DNA from: Phaseolus vulgaris | Taxonomy: Eukaryota > Streptophyta > Magnoliopsida > Fabales > Fabaceae | DNA: 64,000 nt | Reading direction: 5' to 3' | NCBI RefSeq assembly: GCF_000499845.2 | Contig: NC_023758.2 | Coordinates: forward strand, 8,595,227-8,659,226 | Part shown: positions 24,151 through 35,699 of the stretch, piece by piece | Position numbering within the stretch: position 1 is the first letter of the stretch | How the letters are laid out: each line of letters begins with the position of its first letter | The notes under the pieces: generated by a model | What the model saw: the letters and a program-made list of their open reading frames with translations, nothing else | Told to the model about the DNA's origin: nothing | Databases searched by the model: none | Made by a program: the position numbers and the translations under genes

Positions 24151-24630
24151 AAATTTTTCATGATAAAAAAAACGGTAATTAACTTGAACCCGAACAAAGC
24201 ATTATGAAAAAAATTGTGAAATATAAACTGCTAAAACAACAATTTTATTATGAGATGAATTCTTTGAATCTCATAAAAGATGAGAGATACAATTTTTGCG
24301 ATCGGGTGGAGTAAAATACTTAAATTTGATCTTACATTACAAGTTATGCATGCAACTTTTTTTCTTTTTTTTTTATGGAAGTCGTTACATTAAATTTTAA
24401 GTTACAAACTTTTTTATTTAAAGAAAGTGGTCACATGACTTCACAAGTGGGGCTTATAGACCAACATGCAAGTTATAATGCGTCATCCAACATTTGTTTT
24501 AAAGAAACGTGTGAAGGAAAAATCACTATGTGAGGTAACCATTTTCATCCATTGCTAACATGGTGAAAACAATCTCATGTTCACAAATAATCTGAAAAGA
24601 GTCTTATTTTCATAACCTATATATATTTTC

Positions 24631-24662
<32 letters not shown>

Positions 24663-25917
24663 GCTATTATGAATAATTTTTTATCTATTCTTTAAAAAAT
24701 ATTTTAAATTTTTCATCTAACTATTTTTAATTACTTTACAATAAATACAATACATTCTTAAGATAAAATCCTTTTCTCCTACGAGAACCAGAGAAGATCA
24801 CTAGCATACGTTAGTAGTTAAGTATAAATTAAATATAAAGAGTACGTTGTTTTAGATAATGGAAAAAAGATATAATAGCATAATAAGACTCAGTAGTTTT
24901 AGGATAATTTAAAAAATATATATAATTATTAATAAATTTATACTATTAAATTTAATTGTTGTTTGCGTGTGTTTGAAAAAATAATTTTAACAAATTTATT
25001 TTTTATTTTTACCCTCATTTTCTTGTGTTAATGGTAAACTAATTAAATTAATGAAAAAAGGTGTATGCCATTTTTTTTAACTTTTATTTTCCTTTGATGC
25101 TTAACTAAATTGTGTTAATGTTAAAATGATTGATTTAGAAAATTTTGAAATGAATTAACAGAGTTGACACAAATATGTCTAAGATGCTAATTTAGCGTGC
25201 TTAAGGTCTGATTAATGAAATCCACGTTTAATATAGGTTAGATGAGTCTGGTTCAAAAAAGAAAGGAATTTTTTTTCTCAGTGTTAATCTATTTTACAAA
25301 AAATTGCAGATAAATAGATCTACAAGCCAAATAATAATATGTTTAATAATTTGGGAGAAACTTTCCTGTAGATTAAGTCAGTGAACTCACAGATTAAATC
25401 CGTTAAGCAAGCATTTATGAACATACCAATTAGGTTCACATTTTAAAATTTTATTAACCATATGTTACGTCATAAAAACTCCATGAAAAGGAAAAACAAA
25501 AGGATAAAAAATAATAAAGGGACAAAATCAAAACTCTTGTAAAAGAAAATAAATCTCCAAACCATTTATGAAGAAATCAAACCTAATTTGGAGTTAAAAA
25601 ATTATATCATAAAATGTTACAATGTATAGTCTTATCTAGAAAAGGTGACAAATTAAAGAAGTGTCATTTTAAAACAAGATACTTATATAATTTGTCTCTT
25701 TAGATATCTCTATAATAAGAATGACACTTATCAACTCAACTTAAATTAGGTATTAAACCTTATGAAAAAAAAAACTTATGTAAATATGTTATTTTTTTTT
25801 AGTTTTTATAAATATGTTTCATAGTTCCTATAAATATTTTAATTTTTGGTTTCAAACTATTTAAATTTTTGTGTGTCCTTTCAAAATGCATATGTTCTGA
25901 CCACAAGTATCTTGGGA
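24151..25917. other. No gene seen; AT-rich
   Basis: No coding content recognised. An AT microsatellite lies at 24635-24662. Confidence 0.5.
24635..24662. repeat. AT microsatellite
   Basis: A pure run of about 14 AT dinucleotides. Confidence 0.85.
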
Positions 25918-26330
25918 TAACATTATTAGGGTCAATCACCGTATCCAAGATACTGTTCGTTTGGATCTCGGAGTTTCGTCACAATTTCGTCCTTAAAAAG
26001 TACCTTGGGGAATAAGGGAGGAATGTGTATTTAAAGTGTCATTGACCTCGACTCCTAAGCGATGTGAAACTATTGAACATATCGAAACAAACCCATCAGT
26101 CGAGGGCTAAGAGAATGAGGATTCACATTTGAAACCTCGTTTCGATCCCCACAAATAACACCAATGTTCTAACTTCAAGTTAGTTGAGATAACATCATTA
26201 GGGTCAATCGTACATCTAAGGTATTGTCCACTTTGAAACTTGAAGCTCTGTTACAATTTTGTCCTTAAAAGAAACTTCCAAAAATTAAGGAAAGAAAATT
26301 TATTTAAAGTGTCATTAACCTCAAATTTTA
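25918..26330. repeat. Direct duplication with ~265-bp period
   Basis: GATAACATTATTAGGGTCAA at about 25917, followed by ATCCAAGATACTG, TTCGTCACAATTTCGTCC and TTTAAAGTGTCATTGACCTC, recurs as GATAACATCATTAGGGTCAA at about 26180, followed by ATCTAAGGTATTG, TGTTACAATTTTGTCC and TTTAAAGTGTCATTAACCTC. The two copies are diverged and noncoding. Confidence 0.7.
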
Positions 26331-27700
26331 AATATGTTCATACTAAAATAGCATAAAGTATGATACTAAAATAGCGTAAAGTATAATAATAGAGAAAATA
26401 AACAACTTAAGAAAAAAAACTATTAAAGTTTTTAGAAGTTTCTAACAAATATTTTTTATTTTGTTCTATCCATGCTACTTCTATTCAATTAGCTTGATTT
26501 TGAAGTAGATATTTGTAAGATTGATTTTCTTTTATATGAAGACTTGTTTGATTAAATAAATTGAGACTTTTTACCCTTTTAAATTGGTTTTAAATCAACT
26601 CAGATTAATTAGGACTGGAATGAGTTTCTAAATATGAAAGATCATAATTAATATAAACCCCAAAAAAATTGTTTTTAATAATTTGTTATCGATGAAAAAA
26701 TGTTTTTGCTTATATGAAATTTGATAAACATGAGACATTAATGGTGGGACTCTCGTCTAGATGCACATAATATAGTTAGTATAAAGATGGTGAAAACAGC
26801 TAAGAGAATTAAATTGCAACTTGATAGAAACATGATAACCTCACCATCCCAAAACGAAACTAAAGGACAAAAAAATAATTTAATTTGAATTTTAAAATTA
26901 CAAATTTATTATCATCATTTTAGAATGCAAAGTATGAATTGATCCGAATTTATACTATTTTAACTTTTAAATTATTTATTAACTTTATTTCAATTTATTA
27001 TGACTTTCCTTTTTTATTATTTTAGTATATGATCCCAATGACTTATCTAATCCAATCAAAATACAATTAAGTTGTTTTGAATGGTAATTTTTTTAAAACA
27101 AATATTTAACTCTCCTAAACTTTATTTTTTTTCTCAAAAATAAACATCTTAAACTTTAATTTTTATCTCAATTAATACCAAACTTTTCTCATAAAAAAAA
27201 TAGACCCGTCGAATTTTAATTTTGTAGTAATTAATTTTTAAATTTTTCTAATTTTATAAATAAACACTAAAAAATTCAATATTGTCCTAATTATTATTTA
27301 AAATTTTCATTTCTTTATAAATACTTTTTCCTAACTGAGTTAAATCATTTACATTAAATGTGAATAATTCATTAATTTTTTTTATTGCAATTTATTTTTA
27401 TATATTAAAAATAATATAAAATAATAAGATTATAAATTAATAGAATATCTATTTATGCTTTTTAATTCTAAATTTTATTATGTTAAAAACCATTATATAT
27501 TATTATAAAAGAAGTCTGTAGATTTTCATTAAAATTATTTTTAAAATCATATTAATGATATTTTTAATTGAATGAATATAGAGATTTATGCTCACACTTT
27601 ATAGTAATTAAATTTATATAATACTATAATATTTTGAATTAAATAATCATATATTAATATATGAGAATCATACTATTAGGATTTATTTTATAAATTCACT
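26331..27700. other. No gene seen; AT-rich
   Basis: Long A/T runs and no recognisable frames. Confidence 0.5.
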
Positions 27701-29699
27701 CCAAGGTCAAGGTCAAGGTCGTATTTCTATTTGTTGAACTTGACATATGTTAATGCTTCTCAAGAGTACTAAAAACTCACATGCCTAAACCCTAAACAGT
27801 TATTCAAGTCTCATTTTAAAATGATTATCATATCTTTAGAAAACTTTTTATTTTCTCCTCTGCCTTCTTTCTAAATTTCAGACTTTTGTCCTTCATCCGA
27901 CTGACGACCAAAGGCCACCTTTGAACTCTTGACAGTGAGTAGAGTAGAACTACCCGATCATAATTTTGAATAGAGTAAGTTTAGTTCTACTTATTTTTCC
28001 TTTGAGTCAATTTTAAGTTTTCCTATTTACCTGGATTGAGGTTCTTTCCATGTGGTACCTCAGGCTTCATGATTAGTCTTTGTTAGTTCAAAGTCCTAGC
28101 GATATGTTTGGATCCTTGATCAGGACTCTATGGTGTAAGTTAGACTATCATTGCTCTCTTTAGAAGTTGGAAATCTCTGTCAGTACACCTACTTATAATT
28201 AAGTAAGGGAATTTAGTTTTACCTTTCAATAGAATCCTAGGTTATAGGATGAAGGTGATGTGGTTACAAGTTCCAAATTAGCTCTTGCGGGGTCTTTTGT
28301 TAAGTGAATTAGAATGATTTGATTGAGATTGATTCTAAAAGTATAGAGATAGTAGATTTTGATGACTTGGTAATTTACATGTTGATTATGATGTTGAAGA
28401 AGTTCTTGAATGTCACCGAATTATGTTATGAATTGTTTCAAGTGCAATCAATAATGAGTGTTGGTTGTTGAATTAAAGTTTGAATGAATCTTGTTTAGAA
28501 ATCCTGAATATGTATGTATATATATGAGTTCAATGAGAGTATAAGTCAAATTCTAAGCAAGGTGATATCCTATTGATGTTATATGTTTTAGAAAATTCAA
28601 ATTTATGTATTGAATTTGGGTGAAATTTTGAAATGTAGTTAAGTTAACATAAATTTTTTACCTTGTTCTCAGGTCCATTCTCGCTTGAGCGAAAACAAAG
28701 TGAAAATTAGGCTTGTTTTCAAGTTCATTTTCACTCAAGCGAAAGGATTTCCGCTCAAGCGAAAATGGATTCAAATTTGGCTTAAACTCTAGGGTCTATT
28801 TTCACTCATAGTACTAAAAATGGACCTATTTACGACCTCATTTTCGCTCAAGCGAAGAACATTTTGCTAAAGCGATGTCATTTTTGCTCAAACTAAAAAA
28901 AATCTTTTGATTTTGTTTGTTTGGTTATTGTGTAATAGTTTCTATTAAATTATGATGAATGTTTATTTATACATGTAAAATTTGAATATTTGATATTCAA
29001 TAATTGTATGATGTGTGAAGTGATTTATGAATCTAGTGAAAATGCGATTGAGACGTAATATATTCAAAAAAAGAAATACATTGTTGAGATTAGTTAGGGA
29101 TTTGTCTAGAATGGGGTATCATAAATGTATTGGTATATTGGAATCATATAGATGAAAATTATGAGGTAATAAGACTTGAAGGAGATTCATATGACCATGT
29201 CTATGGTTTGAAAGATAATTGGTCTGACACTTCATATAGATTAACCTGATCATGGTAATTTGGTACTGCTATTATTATGCACTTAGCTGTGTGAATTTCA
29301 CAGTAGGGTAGTATGACAAATGTATATATATGAGTCTAAATCAATACACAAGTCTTCAAACAGTATATTCAAGTGTCTATATATGTTGGTATGCGGATTG
29401 TTGACATAAATAGTATTGATTATGAGTTAATTATAGACATGTGACTATTAATTTAAAATTTTGAGGTATGAAAAATGATGAATTATATAAGTTTGTGATT
29501 GTATTTATTGAAAGCTACAATTATATTGAAAGTTTTGAAAATACTAACTTACCATATTTTCCATTTTGTATTTATTTTAAAATTTGTGATCATCATTTGT
29601 TACATGAAAGCAGATGATGTTACAGGTGGTAGAATTCCACAGTGAGTAGATGGAGTGTTCTACATTCCTTTTTATATTTTGTTTTTTTTATATATGTAT
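27701..29699. other. Noncoding, less AT-rich stretch
   Basis: Base composition is more balanced than in the flanks, and the text has the feel of a long LTR or noncoding transcript (for example CTGACGACCAAAGGCC near 27900). All frames are short. It contains the CGCTCAAGCG palindrome cluster listed separately. Confidence 0.4.
28678..28880. repeat. Cluster of TTTCGCTCAAGCGAAA-type palindromes
   Basis: CGCTTGAGCGAAAA (28681), CACTCAAGCGAAA (28733), CCGCTCAAGCGAAAA (28750), TTTTCGCTCAAGCGAA (28842) and diverged forms (GCTAAAGCGA, TTTGCTCAAA near 28870-28890) occur within about 200 bp. Each has arms TTTCGCT/AGCGAAA around a 2-base centre. Short palindromes repeated in one block are common in plant LTRs and may bind transcription factors. 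Confidence 0.65.
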
Positions 29700-29890
29700 C
29701 ACTACAAGAAAATCATTAAATAGAAGTCAATTTTAGAGAAAAAAATAATTATTTACTATATTGACTAAATTATATATTATTTTAGAGACTAAAAAATTTA
29801 TTGATATCTAAAGTAGTTTCTATTATTAATAAACTTTATAAATTGGTAGCTAAAATTTGATAGCTAATTAGAAACTATTGTTAGTTTTGA
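29700..29890. mobile_element. Left end of a CACTA-type fragment
   Basis: The fragment starts CACTACAAGAAAATCATTAA, the canonical CACTA terminus. It continues with TAGAGACT/TTAGAGACTAAAAA repeats and shares AAATTGGTAGCTAAAA with the terminal fragment at 6775. No right terminus (TTTTCTTGTAGTG) of matching type follows, so it is truncated. Confidence 0.5.
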
Positions 29891-30117
29891 ACATGTTAGT
29901 TTGGTTATATTGTATTGTATGGACATTATGTGATATTGTTAATGTGTTAAAAATGTACAGTTGATTCTCATATTCTATGAGACTAAGTAGGAAAATCATA
30001 ATGATCATTTAAGCACAAAATACGAACAATGTAAAAATTCTAGGAGTACAAATGTAACTAACACCCACGAGTGTTGGCCAAAATACCATTAGGTCAATAA
30101 TATAGTTATAGTTAGAA

Positions 30118-30860
30118 CATATTTTTTTTTACTTAAGAGTGTAGCAATCCAAGAACCAAATCTCATAATTACTCAGCATACCTAACATCACGAGACAATT
30201 GATGTCACATGCAACAAACTCTCCCTTAACAATCTTTTGGCTAGGAATTGAACTTGTAATTTTGACTCTAAACAAATTGTTAGATCAAATGCTTATTATT
30301 AGGCCAAAAATTACAGCTAATAGTCATATCACAACTTTTTATACTTAGTGGCCCAAACACCATGTTTTGATTGTGACTTGACCCATTTGATCAAATGCTT
30401 ATCGTAAGGCCAAAAGCTATAAGCTGGGTCAAGTCAAAATCGAATCCTGGAGCTTGGATTGTTACACTCTTAAGTAGAACGAGTTGCGTCCTGAATATAA
30501 GATATAACTTTTTGTCTAATGATAAGAGCTCGATCAAACAATTAGTATTAGAACAAGATCACGAGTTTGATTCCTAGTGGGACAATATTTTAAGGAGAGA
30601 TTGTTGTAGGCTATATAATTTTCTCGTGACGTAGGTCAGGTGGACTGAGTCACAATCAAAGAGTTTGATTCTTAATGAGATAATTATCAGGGAAGAGATT
30701 ATTACCGGTGACATCAATTGTCTCATGACAGAGGTCAGGAGAGTGAAGTTCCAATCAAATTGTGATATACTTGAATTGTTATGCTCTTAAGTATAAAGAG
30801 TTACACCTTGACTATAAATTATATCTTCTCAACTAATGATAAACACTTTATCCAAACAAC
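30118..30860. repeat. Inverted/direct repeat family with GCTCTTAAGTA motif
   Basis: Segments at about 30118-30300 (read on the minus strand), 30400-30600 and 30640-30860 share phrases: TTGTTACACTCTTAAGTA, TTCCTAGTGGGACAAT, GAGATTGTT, ACATCAATTGTCTC and TGATAA..CT. They form one inverted and two direct copies of a noncoding repeat. A 60-codon frame (30395-30577) is incidental. Confidence 0.5.
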
Positions 30861-33434
30861 ACTCACCATTTACTAAGATATCAAGTGGTTGCTTAAAATT
30901 AATTAGGCATCAAATGGATGACAAGAGATGGTTAATATGTTGTCAAACAAAATTATTGCAGTATTAATCCATGAGCGTAAACTACTGTAATAGTTTTAAA
31001 TTGTTAGCAGATAAAATGCCTCAATTGAAAAGATACCGACAATTCTTTAAAACGAAATTTCTCAAAATAAGCCTTTAAATAATTACAACCAATAACAAAA
31101 TAGTGCTAACAATTATTTGGAAATCCCTTATATAATAAGGAGAGGAGAAGATGCAAATCAAGTTTTGCATCCAGATGGAAACCAATTAGGGTGGGATTTT
31201 CTCGGTAATACAAATTAGTGAAATAACCTAATAAATTTGTTAAACCAAAATCCACATATTAATGGCGGAACATGTGATGATGAGATACTTTAATCAATCA
31301 TAATTGTGTTTTTCGTTTCCTTGTAATAGTAGTTTGAGTAGTAACATATTTATATTAAAAATGATAATATTACTAACCTAAACAAAAAAGAACTCATTAT
31401 ATTGAATATTACTAAATTTGTATGATTTTGATAAAAACAAAGAGAGGGAAAAGTGTAGCTTTTTTCTCTGTTTCCACCAAAATGCAGAAGAGAAGTTGAA
31501 ACAGTAGATGTCACAGCAGGGTTTTGAATTAATTTATAAGAAATTGATATCCGTCAACTTAGTTGATCCTAACTAAGCCACAGTCCGAGATATTCTTAAG
31601 TACAACAGATATGAGACAATGCCCTCACATTGATTCGTTTATGGTACTCACTACAGTGAGGACAAGGATAATTAATGAACCTTGTGCTTCAACTTAGATC
31701 CCAAGCTGCAAGAGAGGAAAAGGAAAAAGACGCTAAAGAGCTTCACTTAACATCACTTTCACCAAAATCAAATGCCAGCAGTGTTCCTCTTTTGAGGACC
31801 ACAAAAAAACTTTTGACCTTAGCTGTATAAGCCTACAAAGCAATCACATTTGAAAAAAAAAGACTCTAGAGCATGACATTTTTGACTCCACCGTTTTAAC
31901 TTCTTAGCTACTCTAACCCATTACAACACAACAAGGAAAATATCAATTAACACATACTTTTACATGCCACTGATTAATGTTTTATTCTTTCTCTTATATA
32001 CCCTAAAACACCCTTTCACCACTGTGATCCAAGCATGGAATTTCAATCAATTGTTTAATTAATTGCACTACTTGAGTGTGTGTGTGTTCCTTCAGGCTAA
32101 AACTTTTTTTTTTTTCACGTGAATAATGTCAAGGCGCACAAGGGCCATCCCTGAAAGGTGCCTCCATTTATAACTTGTCAATGGATGATGCAACACATTG
32201 AGTAAAATACTAATGCAGATAATATTTTAAAGGGTGAGACACTTTACATGGACTTTTTCATGGGCGAACCAAAATTCAACAGCTAACAAGATTCTGCAAC
32301 GGACAAATTCTTCATGAAGAAACAAAGGCATGGGATTAATTGCAAGAATGAATTTCAAATATTATAATGCTTAAATTTGAGGAAGCTGTCAACATCTCAA
32401 TGAGCTAGCTTGTGCTTAAAGTCCTTGCCAATCCAATTTCTTCAAGCGAGCCACACCAGAAATGTTGACTTCTGTAGCAGGGTTTAGTAGTATTCTCCAT
32501 ATGTTCCATGCTGTTTTTTTTTTTACTTTGGGTTACTGTTGCTTGGAGAAATTCAATTTCATTCGTGGGGAGGCCAAGGTACTAAATTCAACTTTCTTAT
32601 GGGACAAGTAGCTAACAACTTTCGCAGCCTTCAATGTATGTCATTCTGTTCATGCAAGTTGTTGTTTAAGCAACATTTTGAATGTGAATTTGCACCAGTA
32701 GGATGTGACTTGTAAGTAACCTCTTCTCTTCTATCCCGTTAAAGATCTAAAGTATAATGATAAAAAATTGCTTCCTCTCAAGTCTCACAAATTTACTTCA
32801 ATGCTAGGTAATAGGGAGACTATTTACCTATGAACTTGTTTACTGCTACCAAAGGTGACTGTAGCAGTCATGTATTTTATTTGTGTAGATACATTACTAA
32901 ATAAACTCCTTCCTTTTATTTAATTTTTCAATTTCATTAAATAGGTGCCACTTATTTCTAACACAATCATCATCAGCTGGGACACAGTAGAAAATATAGA
33001 AAAAAAAGTTTGAAGTAAGATTTTACAGGAACTACTCAAAGCCAGCACCTTTGTGCCAATCCTAGTTGGTACTAGGATGCATATTAAACCGTAACTTTAT
33101 GATGAGAAGTAAGGACCAGCAAGTCACGATAAAGGGTCTTCCTAATGCATGAGTAAAACAACGGTGTGATCCAGACGAGTGCAGAGAGAAAGAGGAACAG
33201 GGTTTCCACTTTTCACATCCGAAAGTAAAACAACGATTGGTTGCTGTACCCCACCTGAAATTTTGGGATACCTACGCGCATACCTGAACCAGTTTTGAAT
33301 TTTAGCTAGGAACATTGCTGTACACTTTTACTGGTAATAACACCAGTGACACATGACCTTTCAGAATTCAGAGAAGTGTGTTAAAGCTTTTAATATTGTT
33401 TGTTATTGAGCGCAAAATGGATTAGCCTTTTGAT
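30861..33434. other. No gene seen; downstream flank of the HD-Zip gene
   Basis: Moderately AT-rich and noncoding. No coding motif was recognised on either strand between the repeat at 30.8 kb and the 3' end of the HD-Zip gene. Confidence 0.5.
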
Positions 33435-33468
33435 TTTATTCCTTGGTAGAAGTAATACCAATTTTATT
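33435..33468 (-). terminator. Candidate polyadenylation signals of the HD-Zip gene
   Basis: On the minus strand AATAAA occurs at 33468-33463 and again at 33440-33435, 59 and 87 bases after the stop codon (33529-33527). This is a plausible plant near-upstream element arrangement. Confidence 0.45.
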
Positions 33469-33526
33469 GCTTCAAGTACATGGTTACAACTGCGAAGTTT
33501 TATAACATTGGAAGCGGTTGGTTGGT

Positions 33527-35112
33527 TCAATAGGGCCAGAAACAGAAGGTTTGATCCTCGACATGGAAGCCAAAATTACAAGGGTTTTCAGGAGGGTCAT
33601 CATAGCAGGCTTCTTCAACCTTTGGTAAGCAAGGGAGGGTCAAAAGGCTTTCACTAAGATTATCCTCTTCATCTTGGGAGAAGTCGGAGTGGTCTGGTTC
33701 AAAAGCATGGGAGGAATCAGCAGGCTCCACGAATGAAGAGGGATGGTTCCCATCAGTGCAATGTGGGCTGTCCGAATCAAGCACATCACTTTTGGCTGAA
33801 TTGGCATCTTCTTGCTTGCATGTTACCATAATAGGGAGTGACACTTTGGTCCCATTTTCAGATGTTGAATTTGAAATTAAATCCATAGGCTCTTTGTGGG
33901 GTGAATTGACAGCATCAGGAGATGACTTGTCGTCCGAATTCTCCTTCTCTTTATCTCTAAGAATCAATTTGCTCTCCAGAGAATTCACCTGTTAGTAACA
34001 AAATTGTGCCAATCCAATCATTAACCCATTAGTGGGATAAACATTGCACTTTATTAAAGCAAGTAGTAGCATAAAGCACAAAAGCTAATTTGGAAGCATG
34101 TATGTATGTGTTGTGTGTCTCTTTTTTCTTATTTCTTTTACCTCTGCTTTTAACTTGTCATTCTCTTGAAGAAGACTTTCATAGTCACCTTTGAGTCTGT
34201 CATAGCTAGCTTTCAATGTGCCATAATCTTTTTCTAGCTGCTTGGTCTTGAACCTTGCCCTTCGGTTTTGGAACCATATAGCCACTTGCCTTGGCTGCAA
34301 GCCAAGCTCCTTTGCAAGTTGGACCTTCCTTTCAGGTTCAAGCTTGTTCTCGACCTCAAAGTTCCTTTCAAGGAACTGAACTTGTTCGCTTGTGAGCCTC
34401 CTTTTCTTACCCGGTTGATGGAAGCAACCCTCATAATCATCATCACAGTTATCTTCCTTCTCCAACGCTTGAAAAAAGGGCCTATCCGTCACCCTGCCCC
34501 CACTAACATTCTCAAAATCAACCATAGATTTTGAACCTGAAATCAACCACCAGAAAAAGAAATAACAAACAACAACCGTGTTAAATTTCAATCACAAGAA
34601 GCTTCTACATGGAAGAAAAAAAACAACTTCCAAACATCTTCAGAGAACAATTGTCCCGAACTGAAAGAAATCAACTTTCAAGTTCCCACAAAAATAAAAA
34701 AGAGAGTTTGTTTATTTTGTAAATACATATAATAAAGGTTTTAAACAGCGGTCATGATCCATGCAGAAAATTGCAAACTAATCCATCTGCAATTGTGGAT
34801 GTTCCATGGTCATGGAAACCACAAGAACCTCGATGTTATTGTGTTCTTGAAGCGTTTTTAAAAACCTTGACAAGCATCCATGAGAGTGAAAAGTTGAGGT
34901 TGAGAAAATTGATGAGCAAGGGAAGTAGTAACAAGAGTATGAAGAGATGGAAGAGAGTGAGGTGAATTGAGAAGGAAGAGATGACCTTGGAAGGAAGCAG
35001 CGTTAGAGGTGTGAGCCCAAAGAGACTCAAGGACTTCAGAGGAGCAAGGGAGCCTGTCGTTTTGGAGGAGAAGTGACATGTTTGAACCAGGATGAAGCTT
35101 GCCACCCGCCAT
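33527..35112 (-). CDS. HAT5: Class I homeodomain-leucine zipper transcription factor, HAT5/ATHB1-like
   Basis: Three exons join cleanly: 35112-34986, 34536-34142 and 33988-33527, with GT donors (CAAG|GTCATC, AGAG|GTAAAA) and AG acceptors (TTTCAG|GTTC, TAACAG|GTGA). The protein is 327 aa. The homeodomain (about 86-141) opens [20 protein letters not shown] and carries helix 3 [16 protein letters not shown]. Directly after it a leucine zipper has Leu at 143, 150, 157, 164, 171 and 178. An acidic stretch precedes the homeodomain ([10 protein letters not shown]). The Ser/Asp/Glu-rich C-terminus ends FCFWPY, an aromatic tail like the activation motifs of this clade. Class I HD-Zips bind CAATNATTG as dimers in the nucleus. 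The start follows an in-leader uORF and gives the MAGGKL... N-terminus seen in HAT5-type proteins. No defects are visible. The subgroup assignment rests on recalled resemblance (class certain, symbol likely). Confidence 0.93.
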
Positions 35113-35262
35113 GGGAGCAGGACTTTGGGGGGGTTGGTGTGGACTTTGGAGTGTGTGAGAGTGAGTGTGGCTTTACTAGTTCTTAGATTAAAGGGTCATA
35201 TTCATTGAGTTCATAGATACCCCATATGCAGTGAAAGAGAAGATGAGGGTGTGCAATTTGTT

Positions 35263-35343
35263 CTAGAATTTATGACGAAAGAAGCAGGTGATGAGGATCA
35301 CTATAATGTGGGAATTGTGAGAGTGAGGAGAGATCATGCCCAT
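35263..35343 (-). CDS. 26-codon upstream ORF in the HD-Zip leader
   Basis: Minus strand ATG at 35343 (a second in-frame ATG at 35337), stop TAG at 35265-35263. The peptide has a hydrophilic start (SPHSHNSH) and a hydrophobic C-terminal half, HIIVILITCFF, ending RHKF. It lies 150 bases upstream of the main ATG (35112) within the presumed leader. ATHB1 of Arabidopsis is known to be repressed by a conserved-peptide uORF (CPuORF33). Whether this peptide is the orthologue could not be checked here. Two shorter uORFs follow (ATGs at 35225 and 35214; 4 and 8 codons). Confidence 0.5.
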   Translation of the reverse strand: MGMISPHSHNSHIIVILITCFFRHKF

Positions 35344-35418
35344 CACTCAGATGAACTGGAAGCAAAATTAAGAGGGTGTCAGAGGTGAATAAATTGAAGT
35401 GCAGAAGTGGTGAGTTTG

Positions 35419-35426
<8 letters not shown>

Positions 35427-35462
<36 letters not shown>
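35427..35462. repeat. GA/CT microsatellite in the HD-Zip leader
   Basis: Eighteen GA units read as CT on the gene's strand, upstream of the uORF. CT-rich tracts near the transcription start are frequent in plant 5' leaders. Confidence 0.85.
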
Positions 35463-35465
<3 letters not shown>

Positions 35466-35555
35466 GTTGATGGAGTTGAGAGTTTGGAAAATTTTGGTTG
35501 TGTGAGAGTGAAAGAAATAAAGAGAGATTCTTCTCTGTGGTGGGGAACTTTGAGG

Positions 35556-35564
35556 GGTTATATT
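35556..35564 (-). promoter_or_regulatory. Weak TATA-like element of the HD-Zip gene
   Basis: Minus strand AATATAACC lies about 95 bases upstream of the CT microsatellite, followed by a pyrimidine/CA-rich stretch that could hold the start site. It is the best candidate in the region but not a consensus TATA box. Confidence 0.25.
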
Positions 35565-35699
35565 GGGAGCCTAGCTCTGCTTCTGAGATGGGGAAGCCTA
35601 CACAAAACCCTTTGCAACTTACCATTTTGCCCCTTTCCCCCATCCATCACTTTCTTATCTCTCTTTTCATTTCCTTTTTTATTGAGTTTTTAATTTCAT

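Noticed and set aside
35184..35225. A longer conserved uORF starting at 35225
   Set aside because: On careful reading the frame is ATG GGG TAT CTA TGA, only four codons; the 26-codon uORF at 35343 is the better candidate.
35368..35643. 91-codon minus ORF across the CT repeat upstream of the HD-Zip gene
   Set aside because: It is mostly Ser-Leu from the microsatellite and lies in the promoter/leader region; no conserved content.
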